From Nostoc sp. TCL26-01 (GTDB taxonomy: Bacteria; Cyanobacteriota; Cyanobacteriia; Cyanobacteriales; Nostocaceae), in assembly GCF_013393945.1 (NCBI RefSeq), contig NZ_CP040297.1, positions 186,001 through 250,000 of the forward strand: DNA of 64,000 nt, in the 5' to 3' direction. The position numbers and the translations under genes were made by a program. Below, one piece after another: positions 44,914 to 55,744 of this stretch (positions are counted from its first letter, which is position 1; each line of letters begins with the position of its first letter). The notes under the pieces were generated by a model that did no database searches, was not told the DNA's origin, and saw only the letters and a list, made by a program, of their open reading frames with translations.

Positions 44914-45834
44914 ATGCTCCGTCGTTGGATATCATCAGCTTTAGCAATTTTATTCAGCATCATTGTAACTGCTTGTAGTACTGCAACTACCCAGCAGCCA
45001 CAAGCACAAAACACAACAATACTCAACACTGATGCTCAACCATTAGCAAATGTATCTGCGAAAAGAGTTGTCACCCTCTCTTCATTAACTACAGATATTA
45101 TCTCTCAACTTGATCAAAGCAAGCTTGTAGGTATGACTGGGAGTACATTATTTAAAAATGATTCACGCTTCCAAGATATTCCCCGTGTTAGCGAAGGTCA
45201 AAATCCCCCCAATTTAGAAAGAATTATTGCCTTGAAACCAGATTTAGTTATTGGTGCAGAAGGTTTTTCTAATCAACCAATTCAACGCCTGAAACAATTG
45301 GGTATTCCTACTTTGCTAACGCAAATCAACACATGGAATTCTTTAGAAGAAATCACCAAAAAACTAGCTCAGTTAATTGATGTCAATCCTCAACCTTTAT
45401 TAGACCGTTACCAAAGTTTTTTACCAAATAAATCATCTCCGAATGTTTCGACTATTGTATTGGTAAGTCGGCAACCAATCTTAGCACCAAATAAAAATAG
45501 CTGGGCAGGTGATTTGTTAGAAAAATTTCCTACTAAAAACTTAGTTGCAGATTTACAAGGTCAAAGTCCCATTTCTGGTTATGTTACTCTTTCGGCTGAG
45601 AAAGTTTTAGAGGCTAATCCCGAAGTAATTATTGTTGTTAGTCCTCCCCAAGGTGGAACAAAAATATCAGTTTTAGATGATTTTAAAAAAGAAGGATTTT
45701 GGGCAAAACTACAAGCCACAAAAAATAATCGAGTATATGTTTATAGTTATTACGGCTTAGTTAATCCAGGCAGTATAGATGCCATAGAAAAAGTTTGTCG
45801 GCAGCTTCAGCAAGATTTGTTAGTTGTCAATTAG
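44914..45834 (+). CDS. ABC transporter substrate-binding lipoprotein (iron-siderophore/B12 type)
   Basis: 306 residues. The signal MLRRWISSALAILFSIIV ends in the lipobox VTAC. Two lobes follow, joined by a long helix as in class III (FecB/BtuF) binding proteins: KRVVTLSSLTTDIISQL, ALKPDLVIGAEG, LLDRYQSFL and LEANPEVIIVVSP. The ligand could be a ferric siderophore, heme or a cobamide; the cobD gene 2 kb upstream makes a cobamide plausible but this is weak. ATG at 44914 follows a purine-rich gaggaa by eight bases. No permease or ATPase gene lies beside it. Its 3' end overlaps the PIN gene on the other strand by 8 bp. Confidence 0.87.
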   Translation: MLRRWISSALAILFSIIVTACSTATTQQPQAQNTTILNTDAQPLANVSAKRVVTLSSLTTDIISQLDQSKLVGMTGSTLFKNDSRFQDIPRVSEGQNPPNLERIIALKPDLVIGAEGFSNQPIQRLKQLGIPTLLTQINTWNSLEEITKKLAQLIDVNPQPLLDRYQSFLPNKSSPNVSTIVLVSRQPILAPNKNSWAGDLLEKFPTKNLVADLQGQSPISGYVTLSAEKVLEANPEVIIVVSPPQGGTKISVLDDFKKEGFWAKLQATKNNRVYVYSYYGLVNPGSIDAIEKVCRQLQQDLLVVN

Positions 45835-46249
45835 CACTCCAATCTGCAAACTCCAACCCAGGTACACGGGTAAAATCTCGCTGATTCCGCGTTACCAAAA
45901 TAGCATCATTAGCAATGGCAATGGCAGCTATGCGTAAATCTTGCGTCCCGATACGAAGATTCTGACGCAACAGTTCTCCATAGCAATCAGCAGCTTTTTG
46001 GTTAAATGCAAGTAAATTAATACTATTGAAGTAATCGTATGTCGCTTGTAAACTAGAGTAGGCAGTAACTAATTTATCTAGAGAATCAGCTTTCCTAATG
46101 ACATTAAATCTTCCACGAATCTGTTCTTCAAAGGTAATAATGGTCACAGCTAAATTTTCTGAAGAAATTTCACTAATACGCTTGCTAACATGAGGATGCC
46201 CATTTTGGAAAAGTGAGACAGAATCTGTATCTAGTATCCACAAACTCAC
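45827..46249 (-). CDS. vapC: VapC-like PIN-domain toxin
   Basis: 140 residues. PIN ribonuclease acids: Asp in WILDTDSVSLF, Glu in TFEEQIRG, Asp in IGTQDLRIAAIAI and Asp in TRNQRDFTRVPGL, the standard VapC order. It presumably cleaves tRNA or other RNA when released. The ATG at 46249 overlaps the antitoxin stop in an ATGA (46246-46249), so the pair is translationally coupled. It is distinct from the PIN toxin at 8995. Its last 8 bp overlap the end of the lipoprotein gene on the other strand, so the two are compactly convergent. Confidence 0.93.
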   Translation of the reverse strand: MSLWILDTDSVSLFQNGHPHVSKRISEISSENLAVTIITFEEQIRGRFNVIRKADSLDKLVTAYSSLQATYDYFNSINLLAFNQKAADCYGELLRQNLRIGTQDLRIAAIAIANDAILVTRNQRDFTRVPGLEFADWSAN

Positions 46250-46626
46250 GATTCTTTAACCTCTGTAGCATCAATTTGATGATAGCGTTCTGCCATTTCT
46301 GCATCTATTTCTCTACGATATTCTTCAATGTCTGCTAATACCTCATCAAACATTGGATCATCTTTAAACATACCTGCAAATTTCATCCAAGGATGTTCTG
46401 GTTTTGGTACTGCTATTTCTTGAGTGACTATTTCTACATTTTTTAACCTTCTATCCACAATTTCATGTAAATTATGCAGTGCATCTTCTCGCGTTGTAGC
46501 GAATACTTGACAGTCTGGTAATCCCCAAACTGTTGCTTGATATCCACCTTCTTTTTCTTCGATTAATACTGAATAGTTAAGCTTGGATAGTTCATTAGTT
46601 GTTTTTTGAAGTGAATTACTAGTCAT
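46246..46626 (-). CDS. Antitoxin of the VapC pair (HicB-like fold)
   Basis: 126 residues. The first 70 (LNYSVLIEEKEGGYQATVWGLPDCQVFATTREDALHNL) look like a HicB/DUF1902-type beta-beta-alpha antitoxin fold. The C-terminal segment HPWMKFAGMFKDDPMFDEVLADIEEYR is the toxin-binding tail common to cyanobacterial VapC antitoxins. Combining a HicB-like head with a VapC partner is usual in this group. ATG at 46626; no strong palindromic operator was spotted in 46627-46697. Overlaps the toxin by four bases. Confidence 0.85.
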   Translation of the reverse strand: MTSNSLQKTTNELSKLNYSVLIEEKEGGYQATVWGLPDCQVFATTREDALHNLHEIVDRRLKNVEIVTQEIAVPKPEHPWMKFAGMFKDDPMFDEVLADIEEYRREIDAEMAERYHQIDATEVKES

Positions 46627-46697
46627 AAGATTTACCTATTTTTTCTTTTGGCTATATCTATTGTAAATCCACTAATCAGCAAGATGAATTAGTGAGA

Positions 46698-47771
46698 TTA
46701 GTAAGTATGCTGGCAGGTTTTTTCTGAGACGGAATTAACTACTTGAATTAGTTCTTGTAATTTGGCAGCTACGACTCCACTAGTTAATAGTTCTTCTGCT
46801 GTAGCAATACCCGATCGCATATCGGCACAAATCCCACTTTGCCACAGGTAAAATCCCCCATTCCACAATGCTGTTTGCATTAATTCGCTAGCATTCCCAG
46901 CCAATACATCCTGCATCTGTACCAGCAATTCTTCTGTACTACCTAATGCTACATTCTTGGTAGTAAAACCATAATCATGGGGTGAAAGCAACAATCTTTC
47001 TAACTCTGGGGATGTTTGCGACAAGCTGATAATGGCTGTCCGATCGCGTGGTAAATCGCAACTCCCCTCTAATCCTTTGACTAAGGTAAATTTAGTCACT
47101 CCCCGTAATCTCAAGGCAGTCTGGAACATTCCCTCTGTCGGTGGATGAACATAGCCAGCAATCATGTGAGCATCCCCACCATAAGGACACCAGATTAATT
47201 CCATTGTCGCTAAAGGTGGACGCTTGCCGAGTTGGTCACGGTATCCCCATAGACTATTAGTTAAAGGAAAATGCTGTGGTGGATAGACAAAACCAATGCC
47301 AGTTTGCTGAAATACTACTTGGGTGTTAATTAGAGGTAAAGTAGTCCAGTTGACTCCTAATCCTTGCCAAATTTCTGTTAGCGGTAATCCATACTTAGTG
47401 GGTAAGCGATCGCCTCCGTGCATCACCACTGGTTGTCCTGCAGCAGCAAGTAATAAGGCGATGACTGGGCTGATGGGTGCGGTGCGTGTTCTGCCATCAT
47501 AAGGTATGCCAAAAACCAGGACTGGATGTGGTGAAGTGATGGGTTGCAGTTTTACACCCAATTCATCGTAAGCGTCTAACATTCCTGCCAACTCTTCTCC
47601 CGTGGGACGCTTAATCCGATGGGCAATCAAAAATGCACCGATTTGGGCTGGTGTAGCTTCTCCCAGCAACATCATTTTCGTAGCTGTGGCTGCTTCCACA
47701 CGAGTTAAATTTTCTCCCGTATGATTGCCACTACCTACTTTTTTCAATAATTCCCTGAAGATGATGCTCAT
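46698..47771 (-). CDS. cnaT: CnaT-like anthranilate phosphoribosyltransferase family protein
   Basis: 357 residues. A TrpD-like fold: LTRVEAATATKMMLLGEATPAQ, PYDGRTRTAPISPVIALLLAAAG, VVMHGGDRLPTKYGLP (the usual GNR-type phosphoribosyl loop in altered form), LVKGLEGSCDLPRDRT. It lacks several canonical anthranilate-binding features, so it is not ordinary TrpD. It lies next to ntcB on the same strand, the position of CnaT in Anabaena PCC 7120, a protein needed for expression of the nitrate assimilation operon. ATG 47771 (MSIIFRELLKKVG) is chosen; the TTG at 47780 lies in an STRR. The biochemical activity of CnaT is not established to my knowledge. Confidence 0.8.
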   Translation of the reverse strand: MSIIFRELLKKVGSGNHTGENLTRVEAATATKMMLLGEATPAQIGAFLIAHRIKRPTGEELAGMLDAYDELGVKLQPITSPHPVLVFGIPYDGRTRTAPISPVIALLLAAAGQPVVMHGGDRLPTKYGLPLTEIWQGLGVNWTTLPLINTQVVFQQTGIGFVYPPQHFPLTNSLWGYRDQLGKRPPLATMELIWCPYGGDAHMIAGYVHPPTEGMFQTALRLRGVTKFTLVKGLEGSCDLPRDRTAIISLSQTSPELERLLLSPHDYGFTTKNVALGSTEELLVQMQDVLAGNASELMQTALWNGGFYLWQSGICADMRSGIATAEELLTSGVVAAKLQELIQVVNSVSEKTCQHTY

Positions 47772-47802
47772 AAAAGTCAATGGTCAACGGTTAATAGTCA
47801 AA

Positions 47803-47983
47803 AGGACTTACGCACTCAACCAATAAACCCTTCTGAAGGTAGTCAATAGTCCATAGTCAAGGGGAGCCTGCCGCTTGTGGGGGTTTCCCCCATTGTGCGG
47901 ACTGGCGTTCAAAATCAAGTTTTTTTTCGACTATTGACTATTGACAAAAAAGCCAGAAAATTTATTGACACTACGTAAGTCCT
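47803..47983. repeat. 181-bp MITE-like element
   Basis: Terminal inverted repeats aggacttacg (47803-47812) and cgtaagtcct (47974-47983). No coding capacity. The interior holds a gccgcttgtgggggtttccccc hairpin-like stretch (its core gggggtttccccc) and STRR-type tattgac units. Partial relatives at 24267-24318 and 60847-60898 define a family. It lies between cnaT and ntcB, with STRRs on both sides (47775-47800, 47984-48062). Confidence 0.7.
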
Positions 47984-48071
47984 AGTCAATAGTAATAGTC
48001 ATTGGTAATTCTTGAGACTTTTGACGCTGAACTATGAGCTATTGACTTTTGACTATGGACTAATCCTAACG

Positions 48072-49013
48072 TTAGGATGCCGATCGCTGTTGCTCCATTA
48101 GTGGGGGAATATTTTCTTGGACTAGTTGCCAAAAATGCTTGATGGGTGGAATCTGTAAACGATCTTGAGTTGTCACCATGACTACGCGACGAGTCAAGCC
48201 AGAATTCTCAGATCCTACACCGCTATTGGCTAGGGGACGTACTGCTAAAGTGGGGTCAAGACGCGCTTCTACTAGGGCGGAAGTTGGTAACAAGGCGATT
48301 AATTCTCCTTGGCGCACTACTCCCCGAAAGGCATCTAGGGTATTGACTTCTAAAGCTGCTTGTAGCGTGGCTTCTAGGCGCTCAAATTTATCTTGGACTA
48401 GACGCTGCATCCCATAACCATCTTTAAAGACGACTTGCGGATAACGAACTAACTCTGGCCAAGGAACACGTTCGTATTGGGCTAGAGGATGATTGGCTGC
48501 GGTTAAAACTTCTATGGGTTCATCATAAAGCATTTGTACCACCATTTCCCGACCGGTGATCAGGAAGCGATTATTCATGACAATTGCTAGATCCACCAAG
48601 CCATCTTTGAGGACTTTGAGAGCGCGATCGCTCCCCAAGGAAGTCACCCGCAGCTGCACATCGGGATAATCACGACAAAACTTTTGTAACACTGGCGGTA
48701 GGTAAGAACCACACAAGGAATGAATGGCAGCAACACACAATTCTGGCTGCTTGCCTGCCACTAAATCGGCTAGTTCTTGCGTAGCCGTATCCCACTCTTG
48801 ACAAATTTTGCGGGCGCGAGGAAGTAAGCGTTCACCCCCCAAGGTGAGCTTGGCATGATTTGTTCTGTGAAATAGTTCCACTCCCAAATCAGCTTCTAAA
48901 GATTGGATTTGCCGACTGATGGTCGATTGGGTGACACCGCACTTACCGGCAGCTTTCTGAAAGCTGCCAGTTTCTGCGATCGCCAAAAAAGCTTGCAACT
49001 GCTCTAGTCGCAT
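48072..49013 (-). CDS. ntcB: LysR-type nitrogen regulator NtcB
   Basis: 313 residues. The N-terminal winged helix (MRLEQLQAFLAIAETGSFQK, CGVTQSTISRQIQSLEADLG, ELFHRTNHAKLTLGGERLL) and the effector-binding region (VQLRVTSLGSDRALKVLKDGLVDLAIVMNN, and PQVVFKDGYGMQRL) agree with my memory of cyanobacterial NtcB, the nitrite-responsive activator of nitrate assimilation genes. The neighbouring cnaT-like gene supports this over a generic LysR call. ATG 49013. A 16-bp palindrome (atcctaac/gttaggat, 48063-48078) covers the stop codon. nir/nrt genes are not in the window. Confidence 0.83.
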   Translation of the reverse strand: MRLEQLQAFLAIAETGSFQKAAGKCGVTQSTISRQIQSLEADLGVELFHRTNHAKLTLGGERLLPRARKICQEWDTATQELADLVAGKQPELCVAAIHSLCGSYLPPVLQKFCRDYPDVQLRVTSLGSDRALKVLKDGLVDLAIVMNNRFLITGREMVVQMLYDEPIEVLTAANHPLAQYERVPWPELVRYPQVVFKDGYGMQRLVQDKFERLEATLQAALEVNTLDAFRGVVRQGELIALLPTSALVEARLDPTLAVRPLANSGVGSENSGLTRRVVMVTTQDRLQIPPIKHFWQLVQENIPPLMEQQRSAS

Positions 49014-49020
49014 TGGTTCG

Positions 49021-49034
49021 GTAGCCTGAATTAC
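49021..49034 (-). promoter_or_regulatory. NtcA-type box GTA-N8-TAC next to ntcB
   Basis: GTA-GCCTGAAT-TAC fits the NtcA consensus exactly. It is only eight bases from the ntcB start codon, too close to act as a standard class II activator site at -41.5, so it could be a repressor site or chance. Confidence 0.35.
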
Positions 49035-49119
49035 ATTTATGGCTTTTATTTAAGTTAGCGGATTTTGGCACATAATTTCGTAGATTTTGTTACAGGTTTA
49101 CTTTTTTCTTAAAGTAAAT

Positions 49120-50985
49120 TTAAAAAGTGAAAGTAGTCCGCAGTACACCTACTGTAGTTGTGTCATTTGTGCGATCGCCTTCCGGGTTAAAGAGAATAAA
49201 GGCTCCTGGGGTAATGCTGATGTGATCATTGATTTGCCAACGGTAGTAAGCTTCTAAATGATAAGGAGTAGCCCGATTTACACCGATTGGTGCTAACTGA
49301 GCGCTACCGCTAGCCTCACTACGATAAAGTGGTTGTCCAAAAAGAATCCCCGCGTTGTTCCCAGACTTAAACAAATCTCGGAAATGCAGTCCCACCATCC
49401 AACTAGTAAAGGTGGTAGAAGCATCTACAGTTTTGGAAGAATCCTCGACAAACAAGGCTGCACCATAGCCAGATAAAGCTATTTTTGGAGAAAATCGCCA
49501 CGTCACTGTACTGCCAATAGAGTTGAGTGTCACAGGTGTTCCAGGATCAACACCAGCTAAAGCACCAACATCACCACTAATTAACCCCGTGCCTAAGATG
49601 TTGATCTCGTGATAGCTGTGGGCATAGTTCAACCCAATATCTAAATCTCGCATGGGTTTGAAGGTTAACTGAGCAGCTACAACACTACTACCACTAAAGA
49701 AACCTCCTCCCAAAGGTGTCTCGGAAACTCCCGCTAGTACTTCATTGGGAGATTTTTGCGGTATGTTGGCGTTGACGCTGCCATATAAAGCTCGCAAATC
49801 CAAACTCGGAGCAATGTTGAAGATAAATCCTGCCGCTGATGCCAAACCAGAACCAGAAGTCCCACCGGAAACACGCAACACCGGATTTAAACCAGCAAAC
49901 CGCGAAATTGATTCTTGTCCCTCACCGTAAAAAGGTGTAATTGCCGGAAAAGCATCTGATACTTCCGCCGCAGTTCCCGCAAACAGGGTCAATTTATTAG
50001 CGACAGGAAAGATGTAAAGTAATTTGTACAGTTCTAAACTATTCGCACCCACACCTGTCAAATTTTTGACGTTAAGACCTGGAAACTGGGGTTCAAAACT
50101 AGTACGAGCGCTACTAGAACTCAGTAAAGGCGAAGCTAATCCTAAACTCTCTTGCAGACTACCCCGTCCATCTGCACCACCCAAAAAGTTGTGAGATTGC
50201 AATCCTGTAATTAATAAATCTTTACCTGTAAAACTGGTGCTGAGATTTAAGCGGACTCTATTGACAAGGATAATATTAGAGCCACTTTTACCAGGAGCGC
50301 CGCCAGTAGCACCAATACCAGCGATGATTGCTTCCCCAGTCAGTTTGGTGGTAGTAGAAAACTGATTTGCTTCTAATTCTGTTGTCCGAGCTTCTAGGGC
50401 ATCAACTCTACCTCTAAGTGTTGCCAGTTCTGCGGCAAATTGTTCTTGCAATTTCTGCAAAGTGGCTAAGTCTTCTTTCTTGACCAAATCAGCAGTTGCT
50501 GTAGCAATGAGTTCATTGATTCGCTCTAAACAAGCATTCAAACCTGCGGCAAATTCATAGCGAGTCATCGCCCGATTGCCGCGATAGGTTTGATTCGGAT
50601 AACCAGCAATGCAACCGTAGCGCTCAACTAAAGACTGTAATGCTTGAAAAGCCCAATCTGTCGGTTGGACATCAGACAATTGTGATACAGATGTGACTTG
50701 TGCCATTTCATCTGCTGGCGGTTCTAAAGCATTAACAGCATTTTGTGGCTGATTTGAAGAAGATAAATTTTGTTGAGTATCATTGACTATGGGCAATTTA
50801 TCAGATTCAGTCTCTGATAAGTTGTTGTTATTAGTATCCGCTTGTTTATTAATGTCATTATCTTGAACCGATGCTAATTCTTTTTCAGAAATATTTAAAT
50901 TAGGTAGAGCTTGTGCAGGTAATAAACTAGAAAGTAAGCAGAAAAAACCTACTCCACCAGCAGCAGCTAGTAGATATTTGGACAT
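49120..50985 (-). CDS. SLH-domain/OprB outer-membrane porin (iron-uptake porin type)
   Basis: 621 residues. Signal peptide MSKYLLAAAGGVGFFCLLSS... to AQA. A long Asn/Ser-rich linker, then one SLH domain (about 105-160; LSDVQPTDWAFQALQSLVERYGCIAGYP, RAMTRYEFAAGL) that binds peptidoglycan. Then a coiled coil (165-205; LATLQKLQEQFAAELATLRGRVDALEAR) and an OprB-like beta-barrel ending in TTTVGVLRTTFTF, with the terminal aromatic needed for BAM insertion. Family members admit iron and other solutes in cyanobacteria. ATG 50985. No operon partner; regulation not resolved. Confidence 0.94.
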   Translation of the reverse strand: MSKYLLAAAGGVGFFCLLSSLLPAQALPNLNISEKELASVQDNDINKQADTNNNNLSETESDKLPIVNDTQQNLSSSNQPQNAVNALEPPADEMAQVTSVSQLSDVQPTDWAFQALQSLVERYGCIAGYPNQTYRGNRAMTRYEFAAGLNACLERINELIATATADLVKKEDLATLQKLQEQFAAELATLRGRVDALEARTTELEANQFSTTTKLTGEAIIAGIGATGGAPGKSGSNIILVNRVRLNLSTSFTGKDLLITGLQSHNFLGGADGRGSLQESLGLASPLLSSSSARTSFEPQFPGLNVKNLTGVGANSLELYKLLYIFPVANKLTLFAGTAAEVSDAFPAITPFYGEGQESISRFAGLNPVLRVSGGTSGSGLASAAGFIFNIAPSLDLRALYGSVNANIPQKSPNEVLAGVSETPLGGGFFSGSSVVAAQLTFKPMRDLDIGLNYAHSYHEINILGTGLISGDVGALAGVDPGTPVTLNSIGSTVTWRFSPKIALSGYGAALFVEDSSKTVDASTTFTSWMVGLHFRDLFKSGNNAGILFGQPLYRSEASGSAQLAPIGVNRATPYHLEAYYRWQINDHISITPGAFILFNPEGDRTNDTTTVGVLRTTFTF

Positions 50986-51375
50986 GATGACCCCTCACAC
51001 ACATTCAATAGTTAAAAAATCTAATTGCAATAATTGAATAATACTGATAAGTAAATCTAAAGCTTATTTAGTAAAAAAGAATTACTAGCTATAAACTTTA
51101 GATACTACAGTTTTTTACTGAATTAATTTATCAAAGTATTGTTTTTTATTGCAAGTATTAAAATACAGTAAATACTATTTTGGGTAATAATTAACAACTA
51201 GTTATATTTATAATTCTTATGATTACTATCGATAAATACCAATATCATCATCAGGCGTTAACAAAGTCTGACTTGATATGGATTGGAGCGATCGCACTTA
51301 ATCAATCAATAGAAATCTGGTGAAAATAAATGTAGAGACGTTGCAGTGCAACGTCTCTACAAGGATTTCAGGCAA
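50986..51375. other. AT-rich promoter region of the porin plus palindrome copy 3
   Basis: The region is AT-rich with no coding frame. It must hold the porin promoter on the minus strand (near 51000-51120). At 51332-51360 lies a perfect copy of the 29-nt agacgttgca palindrome, with the flank aaggatttcaggcaac shared with 33454-33470; it abuts the stop of the phytase gene on the other strand and could terminate it. Confidence 0.75.
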
Positions 51376-54300
51376 CTATGCAACGAAAACAAAATCGTTA
51401 GCGCTCAAACTGGTAGAAGTAATCCCCAGTAGTGAAGCCAACTCAGTAGTACCTGTCTTCACCAAAGTATCGCTACCTTGTTGTAACAGAGTTAAAGCAC
51501 TAAATTGCGTTACGCTTGTACCACCGAGGCCAATTTTGTCAATCCCGATGGTGAAATCAACCACAATATTCTTGCTAGTGGGTAACTCAGCATTGGCAAT
51601 CCAGAATTGGTCAATTCCTGCACCACCAGTCAAACGATTACCACCACCAGCACCTGCAAATAGCACGTCGTCACCATCACCACCAAACAGGGAATCATTG
51701 ACATTAGAGAACAGCTTGTCATCACCTGAACCGCCATAGAGACGATTCTTATCACCGTTGCTAGTGAGGGTGTCTCTACCGGAACCACCGAAAGATGATT
51801 GGCGAGAACCTTCAACGATAGTTAACGTATCCGCACCAGCGCCACCAAACAGATTATTGCTACCACTGGCTTCAATGACGTTAATTTCGTCATCACCATT
51901 ACCACCGTTAGCAGTTGTATTGCTAGCTGGGCCATTTGCACCGACGAAGATTGTATCATCACCGTTGCCTGTGGAGACAGATGAGTCACTACCTGTAACT
52001 ACTGTGTCCTCACCGTTGCCAGTGCTGATGGTGTTATCACCATTGGACTCTACAAAGTCTGCACCGTCACCTGTCAACAGGATTTTCCCTAGTTGCGGTG
52101 TCACATCATCATCGCCTGTAGAACCAAATTGAATGTCTGGGGCTGAGGGTGTGCGGGGATTGTAGCTGGTAGTATCAATCTTCAGGGGAGTGGGGAATAA
52201 GTTAGCAATATTTTCCCAAGGTACAAATTTGAAGTTAGCGTTGACGTTTTCATCATCAACGATTCTGGCTGGGTCGTTAGCACCGTCTTGAGTTACAAAT
52301 AAACCATAGGGGAAGTTTGGCCCCAAGGGAACGTTAACTACATCTGCACCATCCGACTCTTGGACGCTGTCAATTGAGCCATTATTCCCAACACCGAAGC
52401 GTCCCAGATATGCGTTATTACCTTCGCGGGTGTAAGCCACAAAAGTATTGTCTCCTTGACTGGAGGCAAGTAAATAACCTGTACCATCATTGCTGTAGTA
52501 GATGGTTAATCCTTCCACATCATCGGTGAGATACTTACCACCTAACGCTTTGACTTTATCAATCAACTGTCCAGTTGTCCCGCCATCGGGTTCGGCTTGG
52601 AACTTCCAAATACCTACATCTTCTTGACCAATATAGAGATACCCTAGTTGCTGGTCTACCACCATCCCCTCAGTTTGTGGGGTACGTCCATCAGTTGTGG
52701 GAATAGTGAAATTCCTGACTAGTTCCGCACCAATTTTGCCATTACCTTGATCTATCAGTTTGAATTGGGCGACATCCCCCGTTTGCCGACGGTTGACAAA
52801 GGCGTAGTAATCACTGGTGTTGGGGCTACGGTAGAGAGTTAGACCGTAAGCACTGCGAGATGAGGCAGAATAGGGAGGGTTAAAGGGTATGCCTTGGAAA
52901 AGCTGACCAATGCTGCTATCGGTGATGTCTTCGAGATATTGACCGGGGGTGGTGGGGTTGGGGTTAATCTTGAAGATGACTAGTTTATCATTTTGGCGAT
53001 CGCTCGCTACGGCTATATCGATAGATTGTCCACCCAAGTTAAAGCCGTATTGTAAATCGACGTTGTTGTAACGAATACCACCAGGGTTAATGCTCTGCAA
53101 CAAGTTACCAGATAAGTCATACACCCGCAACCCAGCATTTTTAACCGAGGTTAAGACTAAACTGGCTGAGGAGTCTTTGGCGTTGACATAAATAGCTGGG
53201 TCATCAGCATCAGCATTCTGGTCGATCTCTGGGATGGATGAATCATCATCATCAAATAAACCAGGACGAGTTTCCACTGTCGGCGCGGCGGTGGGAACTA
53301 ATTCTGCATCTAAGGTGAGGATTTGGGTAAATTGCGTTTGACTAAAGTTGTTGTCACTGACTAGTAAAATCGATTGGCGACCATCAGCTAGTTTCGGGCC
53401 AAGGGCTAGACCTTCTACATTATCAAGTCCCGTGGGATGATTGCCGTCGCTATTGGGTAAGTTCAAGTCGTTGAGATTTAACAGTAAGCGTTTTTGGGCT
53501 GGTTGAATAGCGGCAAATTCGGCTGCACTCAAACTATCTAGAGAGTTAATGGTGCTGATGTCGGTTGCACCTTGGAGAGAAACTTCGTAGATTTTGATGG
53601 TATTCCCCAAACCTTGCACAAATGAGCGTTCCAAGGCTAACAAAGTGCCACGGTTATCAATGGCTAATAAATCTACTAATCCATTATCACTAAAACCTGT
53701 AGCTGGGTCAGGTGTTCCGGCAATGGTATCGGTGTTGTAGAGGTATTCTTTCTCTGGCTGACCACTAACGAGATTGTATTGCAAGATGCGAGAACGGCTA
53801 CCACTATCTAAAGAAGCCCGCGCCCCATCTTGAAATAAGGCATTTTCGGTCGCGGTGAAGAGAGTCTTTTGGTCTGGTGTGATGGTGAGGCTTTCAAAAG
53901 CTAGGTTATTACGAACACCTGATGTTTGCGTATCACCCGCATCAACAGTACCGTTACCGTTGGTATCTTCGACGACTGGTAAAAACTTAGTGGGAACAAG
54001 GAGCGATCGCACTTCTTGTCCTGTGGTTAAGGAAAACTCTTTGATAAAGGGATTGGTAACACGACCAGCACTAGGATTTGCTTCACCTTCAGAGGAGATA
54101 AATACTGTCCCCTGATTGGTCAAAGCAATTCCTTCTGGGTCAAGGCTATTTGTGGGGAAGGTATTACCGTTAACATCTTTGAGGGTAGTGACATCGGTAA
54201 AAGTCACCCCATTATTATTAGTATTAAAGGTATAAAAACGTGCTGGAGCTATTTGCGAGCGATCGTCTGAGATGGCATAGTAGCGATTATTCGCTGCATC

Positions 54301-55605
54301 ATATGTCACACCAGACAACCCACCTACCGGAATTTCCACCCCATTCACTAAGCCAGCAGCCCCAGTAGGAATAAAGCCAGTGGGGAAAGTGGTTTGTCCT
54401 TGAAAATCCACATCAGGAATAGTTTTTCCAGCTTCCGTTGCACCCACTTCTACATCCACCCACACTAAACGATGGTCGGAACTGGGGAAGGGGAAAGTCC
54501 CTACAGGCGTAAAGGCTGGGTCAGTGTTTACAGGCCAGTAAACTTGAGAGTTGGTAATCTGTAAATCTGTGGAGGGTAGGACGTAATCGGCTCGCAAGTT
54601 ACCTGAACCTGCATCATTAAAGTCGGCGGTGTCGAAAGCGGGGTTTCCCTGGTGGGTGGCATTTGTCCCACCTTGCAAAGCTGATTGTTGAACCGCACCG
54701 GCACTGGTGGGAATGGAATTGGTATTGATGTTGGGATTCTGTAATAGTTGCTGAACGGCGTGATCAAAACTATCACCGTCGTAGGGGTCGGCATTTTGAT
54801 CACCCATAATCACAAAGCTGGAACCAGCCGCTAAACCACCCTCATTTCCCTTGTCATCATAAATGTAATCACCTTTATCAGGGGTGATGTAATCTGACCA
54901 AAACCGGATTTCGTCGTGGTTGCGCTTACCGTTACGGTCTTCTGCGGTATCAAACACTGGGGGTGTGGGATGGCTAACTAAGGCGTGGATTGTTTGACCA
55001 TTCACCTCGATGGGTACATCCCAATGGCTCTTGGAAGATAGACGCAAGACGGCTTGTTCTTCAAGAGAATACCAGGGAGTATTACTACCAGGAGTCTCGA
55101 TAGTAGGCAATAGAGAGTCTGGCATATCCTGCCACAAGAAGTTCTGGAAAGTGCGAATATTAGTAGTATCGATGGGATATTTGGAGAGGAGCAACATCCC
55201 AAATTGACCAGGGAAGTTACCAAAACCAAAAGCATCATCACCATATCCCGGTGCGCCTGGGGTGGTGACAGCTATACCGTTATTATTTAAGTCCAACCCA
55301 GAAGCAATTCCTGTGTTTGAGGGAGCGATGTAAACATAGGGATAATCAACGGGATTTGCCCCATTTTGACTAACAGCAAGGTAATTTTGTTTAAATAGTT
55401 CAACTGGTGCTAAAGGATTGCTAGCATCATAGTCAAACTCATTAATCAGTAGTACATCTGGGTTAGCACGCTGAATAATTTCGGCAACAGCTTTTGCTTG
55501 GGCGTTATTAGGTGTAGATAAATCAGTTGCTAGCTGTCCTTCAGTGTTGCGATTGAGGGAAGCATTGAACTGGGAAAAGCGGACTGTGAGATTATTGGTT
55601 GTCAT
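51376..55605 (-). CDS. Secreted endonuclease/exonuclease/phosphatase - esterase-like phytase - beta-propeller phytase - RTX protein
   Basis: 1409 residues. Residues 1-410 are an EEP domain ([45 protein letters not shown]: the acidic and SDH catalytic motifs). Residues 425-770 match the esterase-like phytase family ([41 protein letters not shown]). Residues 775-1160 are a beta-propeller phytase ([58 protein letters not shown]). The end is RTX-type repeats ([23 protein letters not shown]) and a type I secretion signal region. No Sec signal. Together it could strip phosphate from nucleic acids and phytate outside the cell. ATG 55605. A candidate Pho box lies 140 bp upstream. Confidence 0.93.
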   Translation of the reverse strand: MTTNNLTVRFSQFNASLNRNTEGQLATDLSTPNNAQAKAVAEIIQRANPDVLLINEFDYDASNPLAPVELFKQNYLAVSQNGANPVDYPYVYIAPSNTGIASGLDLNNNGIAVTTPGAPGYGDDAFGFGNFPGQFGMLLLSKYPIDTTNIRTFQNFLWQDMPDSLLPTIETPGSNTPWYSLEEQAVLRLSSKSHWDVPIEVNGQTIHALVSHPTPPVFDTAEDRNGKRNHDEIRFWSDYITPDKGDYIYDDKGNEGGLAAGSSFVIMGDQNADPYDGDSFDHAVQQLLQNPNINTNSIPTSAGAVQQSALQGGTNATHQGNPAFDTADFNDAGSGNLRADYVLPSTDLQITNSQVYWPVNTDPAFTPVGTFPFPSSDHRLVWVDVEVGATEAGKTIPDVDFQGQTTFPTGFIPTGAAGLVNGVEIPVGGLSGVTYDAANNRYYAISDDRSQIAPARFYTFNTNNNGVTFTDVTTLKDVNGNTFPTNSLDPEGIALTNQGTVFISSEGEANPSAGRVTNPFIKEFSLTTGQEVRSLLVPTKFLPVVEDTNGNGTVDAGDTQTSGVRNNLAFESLTITPDQKTLFTATENALFQDGARASLDSGSRSRILQYNLVSGQPEKEYLYNTDTIAGTPDPATGFSDNGLVDLLAIDNRGTLLALERSFVQGLGNTIKIYEVSLQGATDISTINSLDSLSAAEFAAIQPAQKRLLLNLNDLNLPNSDGNHPTGLDNVEGLALGPKLADGRQSILLVSDNNFSQTQFTQILTLDAELVPTAAPTVETRPGLFDDDDSSIPEIDQNADADDPAIYVNAKDSSASLVLTSVKNAGLRVYDLSGNLLQSINPGGIRYNNVDLQYGFNLGGQSIDIAVASDRQNDKLVIFKINPNPTTPGQYLEDITDSSIGQLFQGIPFNPPYSASSRSAYGLTLYRSPNTSDYYAFVNRRQTGDVAQFKLIDQGNGKIGAELVRNFTIPTTDGRTPQTEGMVVDQQLGYLYIGQEDVGIWKFQAEPDGGTTGQLIDKVKALGGKYLTDDVEGLTIYYSNDGTGYLLASSQGDNTFVAYTREGNNAYLGRFGVGNNGSIDSVQESDGADVVNVPLGPNFPYGLFVTQDGANDPARIVDDENVNANFKFVPWENIANLFPTPLKIDTTSYNPRTPSAPDIQFGSTGDDDVTPQLGKILLTGDGADFVESNGDNTISTGNGEDTVVTGSDSSVSTGNGDDTIFVGANGPASNTTANGGNGDDEINVIEASGSNNLFGGAGADTLTIVEGSRQSSFGGSGRDTLTSNGDKNRLYGGSGDDKLFSNVNDSLFGGDGDDVLFAGAGGGNRLTGGAGIDQFWIANAELPTSKNIVVDFTIGIDKIGLGGTSVTQFSALTLLQQGSDTLVKTGTTELASLLGITSTSLSANDFVFVA

Positions 55606-55744
55606 AGATTATACCGATATTTGCAAATATGCTTTTGTGGTGAAATCAGGCGATCGCCATCACAAAACAGGATATAAATCAGAACCTGGAGATATACCCT
55701 CGTAAGTATTAATTCGGATTGACTGCCCCCAAACTATCCTAGTT

